From Sphaerolaimus hirsutus (Eukaryota > Nematoda > Chromadorea > Monhysterida > Sphaerolaimidae), in assembly GCA_964036195.1 (NCBI GenBank), contig OZ038450.1, forward strand, positions 27,034,794 through 27,098,793: a stretch of DNA of 64,000 bases, read 5' to 3'. Positions 10,794-23,600 of this stretch are shown here, piece after piece. The number at the start of each line of letters is the position of its first letter. The first letter of the stretch is position 1. Below the pieces are notes generated by a model. The model was not told where the DNA came from, did not search any database, and saw nothing but the letters and a program-made list of their open reading frames with translations. The translations under genes and the position numbers were made by a program.

Positions 10794-13183
10794 TAAACAC
10801 CTTCCCGGACAAGTTCACCACCCATTTTTTTATTTTACTCTTGACGCAATATCTGCGGCTATGGGGGGACTAACGAGCTGAAAATTTGTATATATATAGT
10901 TTCAACAATCCCCTACTCCGCATCAATGGGGGGAGGCACGGCGACGAAGTACAGGGAGGGTCGCCGTATATGTAACATTTTTTTCCGGCATTTTTAGTGT
11001 CCCAAACAAGTTCGCCACCCACTTGATTGGCTGGACTACAGGGGCCATATCTCTTGCTGTGGGGGGTTAAAAAGCTGAAATTTGGGGGATGTCTTGACAA
11101 CACCCCCCTCACTATTCACCGGCGGGACGACCGCCGGCGACCCACTACAGCATCGGTCGCTGCGTTTAACGTTGATTTTTTAAAAACGACCCGAGTGTCC
11201 CACACAAGTTCACCACCCAATTGCGTTTTAAAAAAAGGTCCGTGGGGGCAAACCTGAGCACAAATTAATTTGGAATGTCATTGGAGGTTAGGGTTCAAAC
11301 AGGATCGACTTTTCTGGATCGGGATAGCGATTGATTTTACAAATTTTCGGTATCGGTATTGGGATCGCGGTCAGGCATCGTTGTCGTCCTGCCGGTGAAC
11401 AGTGAGGGGGGTGTTGTCAAGACATCCACCAAATTTCAGCTTTTTAACCCCCCCCCCCCCACAGCAGGAGATATGGCCCCTGTAGTGAATTTTTAGAACT
11501 CCCAGTACTTATTCGTCATTGTTAACGTACGCTGAGGTAGAAAACATATAAGCAACAATAATTGACATGTATCTATAAACTTCTGTAGACTTATATCAGT
11601 ACTTATGTAGATGGTACAAACCCTGTTTTAACATATCTTAATTATTGTCTTAACAATAGTTTCAACACATTGTTTATATCTTTATTACATAGTACACAAA
11701 CCGCGTCTACATCCTCATTACACTCAATTTGGGGGGGGATATTTCGAGGGGGGGGGGGTTAAAAGTTAATACTGGTCGGGAGGGCGGGAATTTTGAGGGG
11801 GAGGGGGAAATTTTGAGGAAAAATGGTAATTAGATTTTTCACAGTAGGTACTGGCAAACTTGAGTGGTACACCCTTGCCTTCACTAAATGGCAGACAAAA
11901 ATTTCACTTTAAACCAAATGTTTGTTTTACACTTTGAAAGTTGGTTTACAAAGTCCCATAGAGAAGTGTTTAAGGTTCAATATTGCATAAACAACATAAC
12001 CTCTAGAATGCCCCGATAAAGAAATTTATTTGGGGTGAATTTTATGACATCATAATGACATCGCCACAGGAACAAAATTTGCCAAAATTTTCATTTTTTC
12101 ATTTACCCCAAATAAATTTCCTTATGGAGGCATTTTAGAGGTCATGTAGTTTACACAATATTGAACCTTAAAGACTCCTCTATGGAACTTTGTAAACCAA
12201 CTTTTCAATTGTGAAACAAAAATTTGGTGTAAAGTGATTTTTTTGTCTGCCATTTAGGGAGGGGGTGGGTGTCCCATTCAAGTTTGCCAGTGCCTACAGC
12301 GAAAATTTCAATGAGGAGATCTAGGGTTCAAACTGGAAATAATTTTTCTTCTTAGGGATTGGGATCGTTACTGGAGCGTTGTCTGAGATCATTTTTTTCA
12401 TATCGGGATTTTTTTTGAGATTGGGATCGTGACTGGGGTCTGTGTGCGGTATTGGGGTGGGGTCATTCTGGATAGTTTTTCATTCAGATTTTTCATATTG
12501 GATACTTTTTAAATTATTCAAGATTGGGATCAGGACTAGTTCAGGGTCTGAATAGTTTTTTTCAAATGTTTGATGAAATTTTTTATAATTATTTGGGATC
12601 AGGATTTGTGTTTAGTTTCTGGGGTCGGGATTGTGGGTCCCAATGGAGTCTGGTTTCACATTTTTAATCAACCAAAGCATCTAAAAAAGGTGGTGGACTG
12701 CTTTAAACAACTTTATTTTTTCTTAAGAGTCTAAACCATTCACTTTTTAAAACGAATTGGGTGGTGAACTTGTGTGGGACACTTGGGTCGTTTTTAAAAA
12801 AACAACTTTAAACGCAGCGACCGATGCTGTAGTGGGTCGCCGGCGGTTGTCCCGCCGGTGAATAGTGAGGGGGGTGTTGTCAAGACATCCCCCAAATTTC
12901 AGCTTTTTAACCCCCCCACAGCAGGAGATATGGCCCCCGTAGTGCAGCCAATCAAGTGGGTGGCGAACTTGTTTGGGACACTAAAAACACCGGAAAAAAA
13001 TGTTGCATATACGGCGACCCTCCCTGTACTTCGTCGCCGTGCCTCCCCCATTGATGCGGAGTAGGGGATTATTGAAACTATATATATACAAATTTTCAGC
13101 TCTTTAATCCCCCCATAGCCGCAGATATCGCGTCAAGAGTAAAATAAAAAAATGGGTGGTGAACTTGTCCGGGAAGGTGTTTA
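10794..13183. mobile_element. Large foldback element with about 450-bp inverted arms
   Basis: The left arm (10794-about 11250) and right arm (about 12740-13183) are near-perfect inverted copies; both carry TAAACACCTTCCCGGAC-type ends and a GTGGTGAACTTG block. A third fragment is at 11400-11490 and a diverged copy is at about 61945-62260. The middle holds another foldback (11845-12296) and degenerate GGGTTCAAAC-family sequence. No transposase is seen. Confidence 0.75.
11845..12296. mobile_element. Nested foldback element
   Basis: Inverted arms of about 200 bp begin TACTGGCAAACTTGA on the left and end TCAAGTTTGCCAGTG on the right. They include a mirrored AATTTATTTGGGGTGAA-like segment around the centre. 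It lies within the larger foldback 10794-13183. Confidence 0.65.
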
Positions 13184-13195
13184 GATAGCTGAGCG

Positions 13196-13642
13196 CAGGG
13201 ACGTACGCAGGATTTTTGAGCGGGGGGGCGGATTGTATACGGAGCCCGGCAAACGGGGGGGGGCGGCGCCCCCCCCCCCCTAAAATTTGGCCCTATAGTA
13301 AAGGAATAAAGCCATGGCGCTGGCACCATTTGTAGGCGCCAGCGCCATGGCAGTATTGGCGTTGGCGTTGGCGCCAACATTTACTATATAGGTATCTATT
13401 TATACCTATATATATGGTACTAGGACCACTTTCGGCACTGTTGGACGGTTGAGTAATGGAATTTGACACCTGAAAATACATATTAAAGAATGGGGAGGCG
13501 AGTTGCGCGCCAAAAAATTTTCAATGTGCCCACAAATTCGCCTCAGAAAAGTGCCATTTCTGGTATATTTTTCTGTCCGACCCGGGAACGGGGGGGGGGG
13601 GCGGCCGCCCCCCCGCCCCCCCCCCCCCTGCGTACGTCCTTG
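13196..13642. mobile_element. hAT-like element, family E (CAGGGACGTACGC ends)
   Basis: The ends CAGGGACGTACGC and GCGTACGTCCTTG are flanked by exact 8-bp copies GCTGAGCG (13188-13195, 13643-13650). It interrupts a GATAGATAGCTG-family repeat. The interior has GC-rich GGCGCC and poly-G/poly-C tracts. Confidence 0.8.
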
Positions 13643-13729
13643 GCTGAGCGGCCTCCAAGATAGATAGATAGCTGGGCGGTTTGTGGGGGTAACCACCCCC
13701 CCCCCCCTTTCTACCTCTGGAGCCATGGA

Positions 13730-14147
13730 TAGGGTTCAAATGGGATTGACTTTTCAGGATCAAGATAGGCTTTTTGAGATTTCAGGATCGGGGTCACGGG
13801 ATCGGAATTGTTTTTTTTTTCAGATTTCAGGATCAGGATTGGGGCCACGGGATCGGGATTCACATTTTTTCGGGATCGGGATTGGGTTCTCAGGATCAAA
13901 ATTTTGGCCATAATTCTGGCATTCAGAGTTGTTCACAAAGGTCTAAAAACACTCTCGGATGTCAGAAAATAGATGATGGAGGTTTCCGCTCGCATTTTTG
14001 GTGCAAATGTCATTTTTTCACATTTTATTATTTACACTGATTTTTGCGGGATTTTTGGAGTGACAGGATCGGGATTTGAAAACTTTCGGGATCGGGATCT
14101 CAGGGAAAATTCGCGGGATTCGCGATCGGGATCCCATTTGAACCCTA
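13730..14147. mobile_element. hAT-like element, family B (TAGGGTTCAAA ends)
   Basis: Starts TAGGGTTCAAATGGG and ends CCCATTTGAACCCTA. Flanks GCCATGGA and ACCATGGA match at 7 of 8 bases. The subterminal hexamer is GGGATC, its near-inverse on the other side, repeated with decay. Confidence 0.7.
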
Positions 14148-14406
14148 ACCATGGAGCAACAAGACAATGTGATTTCGATGTCATTTTGTGTGTTTTTTTG
14201 CGGTAAACGTCCATAAAATGAAAATTTTACTATTGGTGGTGCAGATCTGTTCGAGAATACACTCATTTTTGAATGTTCATCAATGGAAATTTAATTGTCA
14301 GTACTGTGGCAACAATAGTTTCACATCTAGTAGTTGTCATAATTATAAATAGTTAGCAGTGTGCACAAGGTCGAGTCAACGTGGAATTAACATTCACACC
14401 AACAAT

Positions 14407-15472
14407 TAGGGTTGCAACGATATTTACATGCTGATCAGCAGTGGCGTAGCCGGGGGCGCCCCCCCCCCCCTTCCCGGGCCGGACATAAAAATTGACCAGA
14501 ACGACACTCTTCTATACCGATTTTGTAGGTTGTTATCAAAAATGGCGCTAGCACATTTCGCCCCATACAATCTCTCTTATTGTTATGTACGTCGCATTAG
14601 TTAAAATAACGCTTCACTTACTAAATGTGGTACAAATTTTCACACATTTAGGTATAAAATTTTCCTTGAATTGTAGCCATTGGCGCCATTGGGCCCCCAC
14701 ACACTGTATGTCAACTGAATGCGTGTCAACTAAATGTCAACTGAATTTAAGTGATACTGTGATTTCAACTTATCTATCTGATAGAGCATAGTTAATTTTA
14801 CATCATGACACTTCATTTTCATTGTTCCTGTTAAGTGTGATGCTTTTTACAAACTTCTTGTTTTATTCAATTGACACTGAGTTGACGCGAATTTGCGATG
14901 TCAACTAGTGTGTGTGGGCCCAATGCCGACGCCAATCACGCCTTGGCGCGGCGCCTACGAATAGCGCCAGCGCCATAACTCCATTCTGCAATTACAGGGG
15001 CAAAATTTTAGGGGGGGCGCCGCCTCCGTCCGCCGGGCTCCGTATACAATCCGCCCCCCCCGCTCAAAAATCCTGGCAACGCCACTGCTGATTTAGGGGT
15101 AGAAAAAAGATTTTGACCAACCTAAACGCTTTTTAAACTCCACATAAATACGGTTGAATAAACATTCACTAACAGTAAAATAATATTATTACATGCTAAA
15201 ATGCAGAAATGCAACTTTGATACCAAAAAAATCAATGAAACAACAAAGTGTTCATTTGTATGTAAAATTGCACCTGCAACAAAAATAGCAAAACACTTGA
15301 ATCACTTGAAACACAAGTACATCAGTGCAGAAAATGATGTGCCCATTATTCGAAAAACGGTTTCAAATTTCAATGCTTCCGTTTTTGTACAACTATCGAA
15401 CAACTTTGAAAAATTACTAAACCGACAAATAAACTTTCAAAAATTCCTGACAACAATATCGTTGCAACCTTA
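14407..15472. mobile_element. TAGGGTTGCAACGATA element containing a family E insertion
   Basis: The left end TAGGGTTGCAACGATATT and right end AATATCGTTGCAACCTTA are inverted, with no clear target duplication. A family E copy sits inside (14439-15087; CAGTGGCGTAGCC to GGCAACGCCACTG, imperfect flanking CTGAT). An open frame at 15201-15596 overlaps the right end. It has a CxxxC...HLxxLxH arrangement that could be a decayed BED-type finger, but I do not call it a gene. Confidence 0.5.
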
Positions 15473-15608
15473 CCCAAAAGAAACTTTTACAACAACCCAC
15501 ATAAGACATCCAAAATCATCAAATTCAAAACCAATAAAAAATCACACCCAATTCACTCCCCCAAACCCTTATCAAAAACGTCTCTCTCATGTCTAGGGTT
15601 GACAAAAC

Positions 15609-17108
15609 CCTGTTTCGTTTTTCCGAACGAATTTGGCCCCGAAGAGGTGGGCGTGTCCCTGCCGATGTTGCGCATGCGCATGCGGCACTCGGCCGGCATC
15701 TCGTCGTGGTCGGAACCCGATTCAGAGTCGGATTGTTTGAAGATCTGGGGGGGGGAGTTGACTGGATGTTGAGGGGAGTTGACGAGGCGTCAATTGATGT
15801 GAGTTGAGTTGACGATTGGGTTTTAGGAGAAATGTGAAATGTATACGAATTAGCTTACATGAATTATGAAAATTGAGCAGATTTTTTTCAAAGGTTTTTA
15901 TTAAATAAAAAACGTTTTATTTATAAAAAACCAACTATCGAAACCGTTTTTTTAAAAAAAACCTTTACCAAAATTTTTAGTACTAAGCACTAGGTATTTT
16001 GCAATTTTATGTGCGCAAGCGCGCCATTTCACATGCGCATTACAATTTGTGGTTGTTTTCATTGGTTTTGCAGCATTTTTAGTGTAAAAGCTTCCATTTG
16101 TTTGTGCAATTGTGTCATAATAAGCCACAATATGCTAGTGTAGTATATAATACACACCCAATGTACAATACACGCCCCGATATACTTGTACAGTGTGAAA
16201 CACTACTGCCAATGTGTTAGCCTGCTCTTATAACCCTATTTAAGCACTTTTCCATGACCAACTTCACTTGAAATCATGAACGTTTCACAAAAAGCGATAT
16301 ACATAATAAGTCGATGCAAAATGGATATTTTTGACAGAAATCACCATTTATAATGCTATCCCATGACTCCACAGCCATTCTATGGCTATATATAACAACA
16401 CAAAGAACTGTCACCTGTCTTATTTACCTGTATATGTTGACTCATGGCCATATCTGGAAGCTTTTGAAAAAAACGGTTAAAAAAACCTGTCGTTGAAAAA
16501 AACCTCTTTTGGCCATCCGTAGTCCTGTCAATAAGCGCGTGTAAACCCAATGAAATTTTTAGAAAGAGTTCAGGATAAAGGTAAAATATTTAATACATGT
16601 CGACGAAAAAATTACAATCGATGATAACCCGAGACACTTTGAACCTTCAAATGTCACTACGAAACTGCAGCAATATTACTCAGATAAGACGAAAGTTCCA
16701 GTACAAAGGATAAGGATGACACACCTATCTACGGATCATTTTGTAATCCGATTATTTTCGAAATACTCGTGTTCCATTTTCACCAACCACACACAATGCC
16801 TGCTTTTTAACCCCCAAAAAACACACCGGCGCAACTTTCTCTATCAATTTCTCATCCGAATTCTCACACTCCCTAGCTTTTTTCGCCGGCGGCCGCGGCG
16901 ACTCGCTGCCGCTCGGCGCGCACTTCAAATCTTGCCGCCGCGGCGGCGGCGGCGCCTTTGATCTGGCGCCGGATTTGAGTTGAATCTTGATGCCGGCCAA
17001 TTTCGCAGCGTTCAGCTTGCGTTTGCGTTCGATCTCGCGTTCCGCGTCGGACATCGGCGGCGCTGGCGCCGCGGCGGCCGTTTTTTTCTGCCGCTCCGAC
17101 GACGACAT
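15609..17108 (-). CDS. PCNP: PCNP, PEST proteolytic signal-containing nuclear protein (partial)
   Basis: Exon 1 is 16827-17108 (94 codons, ATG at 17108, donor GTGTGT). Exon 2 is 15609-15744 (acceptor CCCCCCCAG, phase 0; donor after CAG-G, phase 1). Exon 2 encodes the family hallmark [18 protein letters not shown], preceded by an acidic Ser/Asp/Glu segment, as in animal PCNP. Exon 1 has a basic start, then IKIQLKSG (compare IKLG in the family) and a Pro/Lys-rich region. PCNP is a small nuclear protein rich in PEST residues, reported as a substrate of the ubiquitin ligase UHRF2. The last exon (family C-terminus) was not found. The first codon lies 505 bp from that of VMP1 on the opposite strand. 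The intron 15745-16826 shows no recognised repeat. Confidence 0.85.
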
Positions 17109-17613
17109 GTCGCGGCAGCGGCCGGCCGCCTAGAAAGTGCACTAGGCGCGCATAGATTTGCGGTCATGATGGCTCACTAGCTGCAAATCATGGAGTGAGT
17201 GATTAGCGTGTTGCATTTTGGGCAGTCGCGCCGCCGCGCTGCGGACTCACTTGACGGCTTAGAATTGCTTGAGATGAGACTGCGCCGCGATCGAATGTCG
17301 CACTGAATCAGCGGTCCAGGGCCGATTTTTTTATTTTTTTGTTTTGAGGGTGGTTTCTATACGGAAATAGTGATTGGATACAGCGAAAGAAAATGGCTTA
17401 TGAACGTGAATGTGAGCTGAGTAAAGATCAATTGATAGATAATTTTTTCTGCAGTTTGGTGGACTTGTTTTAATTGCAATCTACCGCTTTCAGTAAAATT
17501 CTTTGTTGTTCACTTCAAAACAGCACTTTTAAATCCATCGCAACAACTATGTTCATATAATTCTTACCCTCACAAAAGTCACGACACGCGTCAGGAACAA
17601 AATTTTTTGCGCT
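17109..17613. promoter_or_regulatory. Shared intergenic (putative bidirectional promoter) of PCNP and VMP1
   Basis: The two start codons face away from each other across 505 bp. The PCNP-proximal half is GC-rich (GCCGGCCGCC, GCGCCGCCGCGC); the VMP1 half is AT-rich. No TATA box is compelling. Transcription start sites cannot be read from sequence, so the promoter call is inferred from geometry. Confidence 0.5.
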
Positions 17614-20600
17614 ATGGGCCGCCGAAATCGGACGGGCGGGCTGAAATCGGCCCAATTTTCGATGGGAAATTCCGGGGATTCGAATAGCTCAAATTCTACA
17701 GCTAGTGGGTCTCAGCCACAAGCGAATGGAACCGGTAAACCGCTGGGAAAAGTGAGTTTTGCAGTTGGAACGGTGCCAAAATTTTGTTGCAGTTTTTGGG
17801 AGGGATATCAGGGTTTGGTGTAGGGATAGTTGGAGTTTTTTAACAGTTTTTTTTTCTTCTAAACACGAGCATAGAAACGCGTATCTATTCACTATGTATT
17901 CATATGTGATGTCGCTTTGACCTAATCCTAAAGAATAATTGAAAGGAAAAATCAAATGCTTGGAGCTTAGAAAAATGCAAATGCCCAACAGTGATACAAT
18001 TCATCGGCATTATTTTTACGATTTTTTGATAAAGTGCCAAAAATTCGATGTGAATACTCTTTGTGTTGTTGATTTTGATACGGTTTGTACTTCCCATACA
18101 CATCGTTACATACAAATTTGTGATACTTTCACAATAGTTTAGGCTCTGCTTAGGTTTAGGCTTAGGTCTGAGGTTTTCGTGACACGCTCATTCTCTGGAA
18201 GGAGGTACGAGTGTCACTTGGACCTAAGCCAATTAGTAAAGGTATACTGACAAATTGTCTGCCAATGCAACAGACTTAAAACGCCCACTATCGCCCATTT
18301 TCCAATTTCAGATAGTCCATTTCGCCCAGAACGCTTTCAAGTCAAGTTCGGGCGACAATGTATCCAAATCAACATCTGCAAACGGCAATTATTACTTGGC
18401 GCCGGGCGGCAAGGGGTTGAAACCCTCGCCCAGTATGGCTACATTAAATCGCCTTGACAGACAGAACATTGTTTTATGGCGGAAGCCTTTGACTACTCTG
18501 CTTTATTTCACCATGGAATTGGCTTATAAGATTGTGGAAGCTATTGAGTGGTGGGTTTTGCAATTGGGTTGCTTTTTGTATTTATAATTCGTGGCGTTTT
18601 TGATAATGGGTTTGATTTTTGATAATAATAAACTGATTTGAAGCGACTGTGATTAGGGTTCAAACGGGACCAGTTTTTCTGACCGGGATCAGAAATTTTC
18701 TAATGTCTCAATGGTATACTTTTTGTTGTTTTTGTATGTATATTTACATACATATACAGCGTTCGATGACGCTGGTTCCAACGCCAATGGCGCCATGGCG
18801 TGACGCCTACTAATGGCGCCAGCGCCATGGCCCCATTTCGCCATTCTGTAGGTGAAATTTTAGGGGGGGGGGACTGACCCCGGCGGTTCCATGCTGAACT
18901 TCACTTGAAGTCACGAATGTTCGACAAAAGGCGATATACGTAATAAGTCGATGTAAAATGGATATTTTTGAAAGAAATCACTGCTTATAATGCTATCCCA
19001 TGATTGCACAGTCATAATCTGACCACAATAGACAAGGACGTAGCCAGGGGGGGGCGGGGGGGGGCGGCCGCCCCCCCCTTCCCGGGCCGGGCCAAAAAAT
19101 GTGCCAAAAATGGCACTTCCAGAAGACGCTTTTACCACAGTTTTCAAAAATTTTGCGCGCAAGCGCGCATTTTACCGTCACACGACATATATTTTCATTT
19201 GACCAGTATCCGCGGCCTCAAAGCCAGTAAAACCCCCCTAAATTCCGTCCTTGTCGCTGTATATGCCTGTAAGATACAGACGTATACAGCTGTTTTGGCG
19301 CCAATGCCAGCGCCAGCGGCGCCATGGCGTCACGCCTACGAATGGCGCCAGCGCCATGGCGCCATTCCCCTACTGCAGAGGCAAAATTTTAGGGGGGGGG
19401 CGCCGCCCCCCCCGTTCGCCGGGCTCCGTATACAATCCGCCCCCCCCCCGCTCGAAAATCCTGGCTACGTCCCTGACAATAGACATACATAACAATACAT
19501 TGTCTGACACTTAACATACATATATTTTGTTCTCTATACCCCCATTTTGATCCATTTAAAAAAAATCTGATTTTAATTTTAAAAAATCAATTTTTTTTAA
19601 ATATTTTTTTAAATCAAGGCGTTTGAAAAAAATGTAATTTTTTTCCAACCCTACCAGTAACCCCCAATATCCAATTTACAGCACTTTTCCGGCATTCTTC
19701 CGTGTTTTTAGACCTAATTTTGCAGTAAATTTGAGAAAATCCTTCAATATGAGAACTTTTTCAAAGATCGCAATCCCGATCCCGAAAAAATGCCAGTCCC
19801 GATCCCGACACACCAATCCCGATCCCGAAAAGTCGGTCCCGTTTGAACCCTACAGACCACCAAAATGTAGCAATAAGATGTTCAAATCTGGAATTCTCAT
19901 TATTTTCTTAATCAAATATTCTACCCACAAATGTTCTACCCCAAATCTCCAGGCTTCTTACACGCTGGCCCTACGTTCTTTTATTCACCCTACTTTCTGC
20001 CCTAGCTGCAGCGGCATATGGAACGCCGGGTGCTCACCAGCCCTACTTGAACTGGGGAGAACGCAAGGCGTTTTGGTGAGTGGTCTCCATTTATTTGAAC
20101 TATTTTTGGAAAGTATTAATTTTTTATGGTCGTTTTAGCTACTGGGGTTTATCGATAATTGTTTTTTAAGCTGCCTGGTTTTATAAATTTTTTTTAGAAA
20201 CTTGATTTTCTAATCGCTCGCCAACTCTTCTTCATGCCATGGTTACGTTTGCTCTAAAAACACGTAAATACCAGGCGGTTTTGAAGGGCAAGCGCTTGAA
20301 AGAAATGTTCCACGTAGAAAAAGCTGTTATAGAAAGCGTTTTTTCAAATAAACAAACAATTTACTATAAAAAAACGACAAAACGTTTCCCAAACCACACC
20401 CATCCAGGTGCGTCTACTGGCTGGGCTTGGGCGTGCTCTCCTCCATCGGCCTGGGCACCGGCTTGCACACCTTCCTGCTTTACTTGGGCCCCCACATCGC
20501 CGCCGTGACCCTGGCTGCGTACGAGTGTCAAACACTGGCTTTTCCGGAACCACCGTATCCTGATCAGTGGGTGGGGGCTAATTGAGGGGTTATGGTATTT

Positions 20601-23600
20601 GGGGGTACGGGATCGGCGTTGAAAACTGAGTGATTTTGTTGAGATATTTATGAACGATGGGAATATTTTATTGCGGCAAAAAATTGTATTTTTTCGTTAC
20701 TAGTATAGTTTACTTCGAGAGAAATTCAAATTCAATTTAAAATCATAAATTTCAACAATTACGGACAACTTGGGTTTTGGGCATGTTGAAATGCAAATAC
20801 ATGAATTTTTTTTGTCTGCAACTGTTTGTTTTGTGTTCTCTTGAACACAGCACGATCTTTACAACCCACAAAATTTCTTGAAACACTCATTATCATAACT
20901 CAGTATTTACCATAGAAAGTATATATTTTTTAAAATTTTTCTAAAAACTGAACATCAAAATACAATCCCCACACGCAGAATTCAATGCCCAGACAGAAAA
21001 ACAGGCGCAGCAGTGTCACTCTGGTCTATAGTGGCAAAAGTTCGATTAGAAGCATTTATGTGGGGCGCTGGCACGGCGCTTGGAGAATTGCCACCGTATT
21101 TTATGGCAAGAGCTGGTGGGTTATGGTAGGGATCTTGTGGGTATGGTACCTGGTTTTGTGGGTTCAAGTGGAGCTTTTTTTGGTGGTGAAGGTGGTAAAA
21201 AATCGAGTTTTTCTGGCTGGGGTATTGGCCGGAGTTTTTTCAAAGGTTTTTTTAAAACAACATTTTAAAAAACAAAGGGAGTCGTTAGCAAACGCTGTGT
21301 CCCGTATTCTTGATTTAAAAATATGTGATCGTTGATAAATCGGGTGTACACGATAGGGTTCAAACGATATATCGTATCGAATATCGGATATCGACTATTT
21401 TTTTATTATCGAATATCGATATCGAAAATTTTGAAAAAATATCGAATATCGATATCGAATATCGACCGTTTTTTTTCGATATATCGAACCTGTATTGTGT
21501 CCCCAAATTTACTTTTCATTTTGAGATGTTTATGGTTGATCTGATGTGCTTATAGTATTGTATTTGATGAGTAAAAGTACAGTATTTATAATGTCATTGT
21601 TGTTGGAGTGCTCTGCTAAATCTGAAGCCAGAAAACGCTGATATACTTTTTTTGCAACATGCCCTTAAGCAATTAGGTTAGGATGAACTGTAATATCTAC
21701 CAATTGTTATTTGTCTGATACACTTTGATTCATCATGTTTTTCTTCTATTTTCTACCATTGAGTGATGTAAGGCTTGTTAAAATCACTCGCACCATTCAA
21801 ATTTCAGTAAAGAGATTATTAAACATGTGTGCAACCACATGAAAATACAATATGCCACTTGAAATATGCCTTGCTATACCAAAAGCATATCGCAATATCG
21901 AATATCGAAAATATCGAATATCGACAATTTTTCAATATCGAATATCGATATCGAGGTTCCATATCATATCGATATCGAATATCGAGTTTCAGAAAAAAAT
22001 ATCGAATATCGATATCCAAAATTTTGAAAAAATATCGAATATCGATATCGAAGAGTCATATCGTTTGAACCCTAGTACACGGAGCGTGACGACCGCTGTG
22101 TTTTCTCATTTTAATACATCACTCGAAATCGGTTCAGGTATAAAATCTAACTACCGTATTTCATCGAAATACGCCCTGGGCTTTATTGTTGCTCCAGCTA
22201 GTTGTTTTCTTCATTAACGTACTCAGCACAATTTCGAGGGAATTTCATTCTTCCTGGCTTACTCAGACCTGGGGTTGTTTCGAGGGATGGTTATTCGAGG
22301 AAATCCGGTATTTTTGTCTTTTATGCAGCTCGTTTATCCGGTGAGGAACCAGATGATCCAGAATATAGAGAATTTCTGGAATTTCTCACCGCGCGCGATG
22401 GCCCAGTTGCGGAAGCGTCCACTTGGAACCGTGCCAAGATTTGGATTGAAAAATTGGTTGAAGGCGCGGGATTTTTCGGCATTTTGCTGTGTGCCTCGGT
22501 GCGTGAATTTATATTCGTTGTTGTATTCGCGTTGAGTGATCTTAGGGTTAAGAATTGACATTAGTCTTTGAAAAAAACTTGAAAATTTGAAACATTTAGC
22601 CATGAAATATGTACATCTGATAAAAAATGGCTAAAGCCAACAAAAAGTGGACACTGCACCTAACCATGTGTATGCTTTTGAATGCACAAAAGTAATATAT
22701 CATATGCCATGCCATTTTCTGATTGAGCTATCAAAAGATGTATATCAAGGGAAATGTACACAAATGCTAATAATATAGGCTATCAACACAGCAAACTGCA
22801 TCACAAGAAACAATTTCATCAAACTTTTGCATGGTAGCGTGAGCTGTGTCAAAGTGCTGCAAACATTAAAGATACAAAAAGCTCACGCTGCCATGCAAAA
22901 GTTTGGTGAAATTGTAATAGTAATCAGCATGCAATAGAAATAGTAATCAGCATGCAAGGTCACATGCTCAGTATCACATGAAGCAGTAGTTCAGGCATGT
23001 TTGCGCATTTTACACAAAATAAGCAAACTTGAATAACTTTTGTAAATCTGTACCAAAATTGCCAAAAATTAGCTCATTTGAAAGCTCTAGTCATGGCACA
23101 CATCAACAAATTTTTTTTATTGCCCCATTTGGATTCAAATTTTAAATTTATTGAGGTTTGAAAATTTCAAACAGATACCGTACCAAAGTGGGCGGAGCCT
23201 GTGAAAAAAAATCCTGAAAATAAGAAATGGCATCATATTCTCTTTCAAATGAGCCATCAACCATGAAAATCGGTTGTGTTTCAAGGAAGTTATTGCAGTT
23301 TGAAGATTTTCGGGAGAACAAGAACAACAACAACAACAACAACAACAACGACAAGAACACTACTTGAAAAAGAAAATGCGCAATAACTTCCTCCGAACTC
23401 AACCGTTGGATCTGAAAATTTGCATGGTGGTACTTTTCGACACGGGCTTTTTGTATCTTTAATGTTTGCAGCACTTTGACACAGCTCACGCTACCATGCA
23501 AAAGTTTGATGAAATTGTTTCTTGTGATGCAGTTTGCTGTGTTGATAGCCTATATTATTAGCATTTGTGTACATTTCCCTTGATATACATCTTTTGATAG

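Noticed and set aside
13096..13763. Gly/Pro-rich frames around poly-G and poly-C runs (also 18911-19514)
   Set aside because: They arise from homopolymer tracts in family E elements.
23148..23501. Frame with a poly-Leu/Val stretch like a signal anchor (also 25122-25370)
   Set aside because: The stretch is a translated CAA/GTT trinucleotide run in a duplicated intronic repeat.
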